Below, in pieces: positions 59,061 to 64,000 of a stretch of DNA of 64,000 bases. Every line of letters starts with the position of its first letter. Position 1 is the stretch's first letter. The notes beneath the pieces were generated by a model. That model was given only the letters and a program-made list of their open reading frames with translations. It was not told the origin of the DNA and did not search any database. The position numbers and the translations under genes were made by a program. Source of the DNA: Burhinus oedicnemus (taxonomy: Eukaryota > Chordata > Aves > Charadriiformes > Burhinidae); assembly GCA_008921705.1 (NCBI GenBank), contig VFFE01007070.1:1304-65303 (forward strand). Direction: 5' to 3'.

Positions 59061-60939
59061 GGAAAAGTCCCTCTATGGGAATAGAGATGCTATGTATGAT
59101 AGCATAATGCCCTATTATAATGGTAGGACACACATCTTCCTTCCCTTTATGGAACTGTGATTACCATCCTGGACTGAACTGAAGCAGTCTTCATAATTTG
59201 GACATCACTTACTCCTGCTGTGTTTTTCTGCTTTTAAATTGGAGGCATTTGTTGCACATCTCTCCTATTCTTGCTGTCAGAATCCTCATGTCAGAAGAGT
59301 GGCTAACTGACAATAGAGCTGATCTAAAAAATAAAAATAAAAATGGTCATCGAGGAAGCCAACAAATGTTCACCTTTTGGGTTTAGAAACAAAGTTTTAA
59401 TCGTATTAATAAAAAAAAGAAGATTGGTTGTAATTTGGTTGTAATTGTTAAACACTTTTCTGAAATCTTTCTGAAATAAATCTGCAGGGGTGTGGGTAAT
59501 GAGATGAATAATTGTCTTAAGAAATAACACAGGTAGTGTCGTAGCACTCTAGGGTAAAACTCAGATGGAGAAGGACTGCCAGGACTACGGGCTGCTTGCA
59601 TGAACTGTTAGCTCCATGACGGTCCATGTGACTCAGAAGCTTTTACGAAAGGGACAAAGACCTGGTGGGACGGTTCAGTCTCTGTAAGCCCTGGAGATCT
59701 TCTCCTTGCCAATCCCACTCCAGGGCAGAGAATGAGCTGTTCTAGACCTTGCTAAGCCTAGCACAAGGTGCAGCACCTGGTCTAGTGACCATGCACAGTG
59801 CCAACCCAGCCATTTTATCTGCTCCTACTCACTTCCACTTTCCCTGAGCAAACTGCTGGGTGGCCTCTGACATGACGCTGCTGGGGGTGCTCCTAAGCTC
59901 TTGCCCAATACCTCCCTCCCCCTTCTTCAAGGCACACTCTTGATTCTTTGCTGCATCTGTCCTTCCCTTCCCCCTTTGCTGCATCTCCTTGTGCCATGGC
60001 CACTTTCGTTGGGGCAATGGATTGCTGAGCTGGTGGTGGTTATAACCACATGGTCTAGTACAGCTTTGCGTTAGTATGAGGCTACGGACAGTCTGACAGG
60101 TCTGCCTCCTTGCTGCCACTAGCTCTGGGTCTCTCTGCATTGTACTCCATCTTGTGGTGCAAATTTGCCTTCAAGATAACAACAGAAAGTCTTGGGGTTC
60201 CGGTTATAAACTTCTTGTGATCACCAGATGCTTCATTTTTATTCTCTCACCTCCCTCTCTTCCACTGACATTTTTATGGCTATTTATATACTTTCTAGAG
60301 CAAAAAAAAAGGAAACTCAATAATATATTTTTCCTATACTTTTTTATTAGGCCACTATTGAATTAAGGTATATTTATTTTTATTAACAGTTATTTTTACT
60401 GTTCTTTTCCAGAACACAGGAGGCACCAGTAAGTAAGGCTGTACATCAGCCCATGACTGTGTGTGCAAATGTCACTGCTGCACAGAGCTCCTTCTCTTGC
60501 TCTCCTCCTTGCTGTGTGTCACCTTCACACCACCCAGCTCTCAATCACTCCCTATGACGGAGGTCAAAGAGTACTTGCAAAGTCTTGTCCAAGGGGCTGA
60601 TGGAGCACTTGAGACAGGCTTCATCTCCCTTTCTCAGCCTTCACAATGAAAGTTTCTTTTTCCTGACCTTGAGGCACTTAATATTTCTTTAGTGCTCTGC
60701 TAGCAATGGTGTCAGCCGGCAAATTGTTGTGACTCGGTTAGCCTGAATTTGTCTGGGCTTATTTCTTCATAGAATTCCATCAAATCTAAATGTAATTTAG
60801 TACATGATTCCCTCACTTTTACCAAATCTTCAGTGGGGGTAAATTGGAATAGCTCCTAAATTCAGCACCCCCACTGTTACTGGGTTATGGCTCACAGCAA
60901 TGGACTTCATGTTAATGTATTATTAGATTAACAGTTAAA
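59061..60939. other. Non-coding sequence, no recognisable element
   Basis: There is an AT-rich AAAAATAAAAATAAAAATGG patch at about 59,327-59,346 and an A-run at 60,302-60,310. The 103-codon minus-strand frame at 59,829-60,140 lies in GC-richer sequence and has no domain. Confidence 0.5.
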
Positions 60940-61075
60940 ATGTTTTGTGACATACTTGTCAAAAGACCTTGGGTAACTCATTTAGTCTTTCTTTGCTGCC
61001 ACCTGCCACTCATAAAATGGACATCATGCTCTTCCTTTTTCTTGAATAATCCACAAAGCTTTTATGATTGTTCTC
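60940..61075 (+). repeat. MIR/L2-like ancient SINE relic
   Basis: AAGACCTTGGGTAACTCATT, TAGTCTTTCTTTGC, CACTCATAAAATGGACATCA and TGCTCTTCC follow the MIR core order 'gaccttgggcaagtcacttagtctctctgtgcc...ccatctgtaaaatggg.at.at..tacc'. Later CCACAAAGCTTTTATGATTG resembles 'cacaaagcgctttgagat'. The open frame across it is incidental. Confidence 0.6.
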
Positions 61076-61889
61076 TATATTATTTACATGATGTTCACTT
61101 TCTACGTAATTTGCAGGTGCCTTGGGACTGGGAGTACCTGGAGTCACTCATACAGTAACTTTGTGCAAATAAAATGGCAAATTGTCTTCCTTAATCTCTG
61201 TGCAGCACCCCATGATTTATCCTTCTGATTAAGGAAAAAAGTAATATGAACATTTAAAGAAGAATATTTTCTAAAAATTGGAGTGTATTTGGCATCAAGA
61301 CAATCTGTCTCTACAGCCACGAAGTCCCACCAGGAATTGAAAGTTTAGAGACAACTGTGAGCCTGAGACATCCCACCCTGTTTCCATGTCAGCCAAGTAC
61401 TGGTCCACTTAGGTAGCCTGCTTAGACTGTGCAGTCTAGTGGCTTTGTTTGTATTGCTCTGGAAAAAGAGACCTCTGGCATTTTGAAAGACAGAAAGTGC
61501 AATACATCTTTCCCAACGTTAGGCAACATGGCTGTGTCATACATAGCTTGCTCTAGGCAGTGTACTCCACCCACATCTAAGACCTAGCTTGCCCCTTACA
61601 GTCTATGTGGCAGCCCAATCTGACCATGAAGGTTTTCCCAGGGCTACCTTTAGCATGCAATGAAGATGACCCAATAGCCACACAACACGACACCGCAGGG
61701 CACCCTGAGCATGCCTACGTGGTAGTTATCTCCAGCTAGCTCCATCTGTATGAATCCTGTCCACAGTCCTTCTGAGAGGTGCACTGTCCCACCATCAAAT
61801 GGTTATTTCTCAATAATTTGGGTGGTGCTTGCCTTGGCATGAAGAGAGACATTCACATTTCATCTGGGCAGGAAATCTATATTTTGTAT
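61076..61889. other. Non-coding sequence, no recognisable element
   Basis: No frame of 60 codons on either strand after about 61,160. There are several short inverted-looking words (GCTTAGACTGTGCAGTCTAG near 61,421) but no stable hairpin that I would call. No transposon is recognised. Confidence 0.55.
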
Positions 61890-62220
61890 TATTCTTGTGT
61901 TAATAATACAGAGGGCTAAATCAAAGGTGAATTGATTTCCTGAAGCTGAACAGACTTTTGGCGTTAGCACAGATACAGCCACAGTCAAAGAGCAGACCTT
62001 TCAATTTAGTTCTTCTGCTGTCGATGTAAATAAAATTGCTCATGAAGCAAATTGCAGCCAGTTATTGTCTGCACTCAGAACCATTATGTTCTTTGGAAAT
62101 GATCATTTATGTTAGACAGCGGATTATGTTTCTATGAAAGTGTGTAAGGCAAATGCAAAGCACAATTTACCTTGAAGGTCAGCCGAATATTACAATTGGC
62201 ACTTACAGGTCATTATTATG
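61890..62220. promoter_or_regulatory. Candidate conserved non-coding element
   Basis: This 330-bp block has no 60-codon frame, no simple repeat, balanced composition, and many transcription-factor-like words: GTGAATTGATTTCC, GATGTAAATAAAATTGC, GGAAATGATCATTTATG, AGGCAAATGCAAAGCAC (POU-like), CGAATATTACAATTGGC and CATTATTATGCAGC. It has the look of a deeply conserved enhancer. No alignment is available, so this is inference. Confidence 0.35.
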
Positions 62221-64000
62221 CAGCTAAAATCATCCCAGGGAACGGAGTGATATTTGTGAAATGATACAAAACCAGAGATTCTTGATTAGCTGATAGGAAC
62301 CAAGAAAAAAAGCCACATGGGCTGTTAATCCATATGACCATGGAGGGCTGGAGGTGCAGTTTCAGCGTAATTGTCTGGCTTGTGTGGGCAACACATGGGT
62401 GTGTGAAAGCACCTCTGTAAGGACATGGCAAGGGGAGGGAGATATCTTCCCTTTGGTGACTCACGTCAAGAGAAGGACTTAACTCCAATTTACGTACCAT
62501 TAAAGGCGGGCATTTGGGAGACAGAGCAGGAAAGTAACTCTAGGCAGAGAGGTGGCCTTGCTGGTAGCACAGAGGACCCATCTGAGTATTTCTGTGCATG
62601 TTTTTGTGAGCAAAGTTACTGTCGCCTAAGGAAAATGATTTGCCACCCACACTGACGCATGGCCTGTTCTGCCTCCTAGGGGGAAGAATGAGTTACAGCC
62701 AACTACAGCCGAAAGGCTGGTGGTTACACCACTGTGAAATACTGTCTTTCTGCTCAGGTACAGTCTGTACCGGTGTTTGTGGCTGTATAAAAGTCCAGTC
62801 ACCAAAGCGCTCTTTAGCTTCGAGTACACAGAGCAGCAAGAACGGGGTTACTCTGCCATCGAATTTCTTCTGGAGGCAGCCTGAGCTCAGCGGGGGTTCA
62901 GGCTGCCAGCCCATCCTGTGTGTCCTAGCAGAGGGGTGTCCTTGCAGGAAAGACCCTGAGATGCACAGCCTGCATGATCTCAATCACACATTGCTGCAGA
63001 GACAGAGTGGAGATTTGGAGGTTGTCAAGCAAGTACCCCACAGAGCGACAGAGCCCATCCACGTGGCAGCGCAGTTGTCCTTGGAGCACACCCCGAATTG
63101 CTGAGCTCCTCTTAGGTTCACCAGCTGGGTCACCCAAAGCTAACTCTCACTTTCCTGTGGCTGATCAGCAAGGAAAATAGAGCAGAGTCTCACACTCTTG
63201 GGGTGAGTTCCCAGACAGCCGAAGTTGGAATAAGGAAGGTCTCAAAAGAGAGGATGTCACTCCTATCAAGAGTGAACAATCATAGAGAAGCATGCAACTC
63301 AGGGAGCTCTGCTGGGAACTGCCTCTCGATGTGGGCACAGGGACCGATCCTTCTGCACAACTGGCTTGTGTAGCCGGCACTCACTGCGTGTGCAACCCCT
63401 GCTGTGAGAGCCCAGGCTCCAGAAGGTTCAAGGATGATTTTCAGCATTTATTGGAGATCCACAGTGGCATTCTGTTCAGCAAAAATGTCTTTTTTAAAAG
63501 TGCTTTGCTACTTTGGAGAGAAAGGTATAACTCCAACTGCCATGCCTTTATTGTCATTGGCTAATTACAAACTGCCTTGTACAACCATTTCAAAATCCTA
63601 TAGGCAGCTGCTTTGTGCCTTTATAGAGAGCAAAGAGAGTCCTGAGGGGTCTGAAATGGTGACTACTAATCCTGGTGTGTAGGCACCTCCAGAAAATGGG
63701 AAATAGTGGACCTGGCTATCACTAGGAATCATCTGGAAGACATGTCCTAGTGCCTTTTTCAGACTAATTGGATGAGATACTGCAATCATTTCCAGCACGG
63801 GTCTGATGTTTGATGGAAATAACACAGCCATGACCTGGCAGTATTGGTGGTCCCATGATAATGGTTCATGGGAGAGAAAAGGGACTATTCGTACTGCTTT
63901 AGTGTATAAAACTGGCTTCTTTTACTTCCAAGCTTACAGCAGGAGGCAGGATGGGAATTACTTTAAAACACTGCTGGATACAGAAATAATAAAAAAACCT
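62221..64000. other. Non-coding sequence, GC-richer, no recognisable element
   Basis: Dense overlapping frames on both strands at 62,216-63,831 (up to 154 codons, plus strand, 62,640-63,104) reflect fewer stops in GC-richer sequence. The 154-codon frame has no family motif and is mirrored by minus-strand frames of 96 and 70 codons. Nothing transposon-like is recognised up to the window edge. Confidence 0.5.

Noticed and set aside
62640..63104. 154-codon plus-strand open frame
   Set aside because: It is mirrored by two minus-strand frames. Local GC content lowers stop density, and no recognisable protein family is seen.
1..64000. Endogenous retrovirus or LTR, tRNA genes, CRISPR, bacterial mobile elements
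   Set aside because: No paired LTR-like ends, primer-binding site, polymerase or protease motif, tRNA B-box context, or regularly spaced repeats were found on reading the sequence. A RepeatMasker and tRNAscan run would settle it.

Overview
The window reads as vertebrate, almost certainly avian, nuclear DNA. It has no convincing protein-coding gene, no rRNA or tRNA gene, no CRISPR array and no bacterial-style operon. The bird call rests on two well preserved 3' ends of CR1 (chicken repeat 1) LINEs, at 1-421 and about 54,626-55,070. Both carry the family's C-terminal ORF2 reading frame and end in the 8-bp GATTCTAT-type tail. Interspersed repeats are otherwise sparse, and the background is moderately AT-rich with few CpGs. 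A crocodilian or turtle source, which also carry CR1, is not formally excluded. Reading frames are short (under 190 codons), overlap on both strands, and track low-complexity or GC-richer stretches, which is the pattern expected of non-coding DNA.

Layout: a CR1 3' end enters from the left edge (1-421). From there to about 30 kb lies single-copy sequence with microsatellites, several very old MIR/L2-like SINE relics (near 3.8, 15.3 and 16.4 kb) and an imperfect ~103-bp-period repeat near 19.7 kb. An old CR1 relic on the minus strand sits at about 30.9-31.15 kb. Around 32.6-33.1 kb are two short exon-like open segments in opposite orientation, the only places where coding potential deserves a second look. 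From 34 kb onward there are TAAT-rich blocks that resemble conserved non-coding elements (34.1-34.6, 45.6-45.7, 47.6-48.1, 58.9-59.1 and 61.9-62.2 kb). MIR-like relics lie near 40.3, 43.9 and 61.0 kb. CR1 relics lie near 36.9 and 54.0-54.4 kb, and the second young CR1 at 54.6-55.1 kb. A TGGA microsatellite lies at 57.08 kb.

The best single interpretation is a gene desert or a long intron in a bird, with candidate cis-regulatory elements and transposon fossils of at least two ages: recent CR1, and old CR1 plus MIR/L2. No set of genes working together is visible, and I found no support for a previously undescribed system. The listed findings are modest. The exon-like segment at 32,934-33,084 (minus strand) and the putative enhancer blocks are the items most worth testing by alignment or RNA-seq. 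All repeat-family calls come from recalled consensus features, not from a database search.
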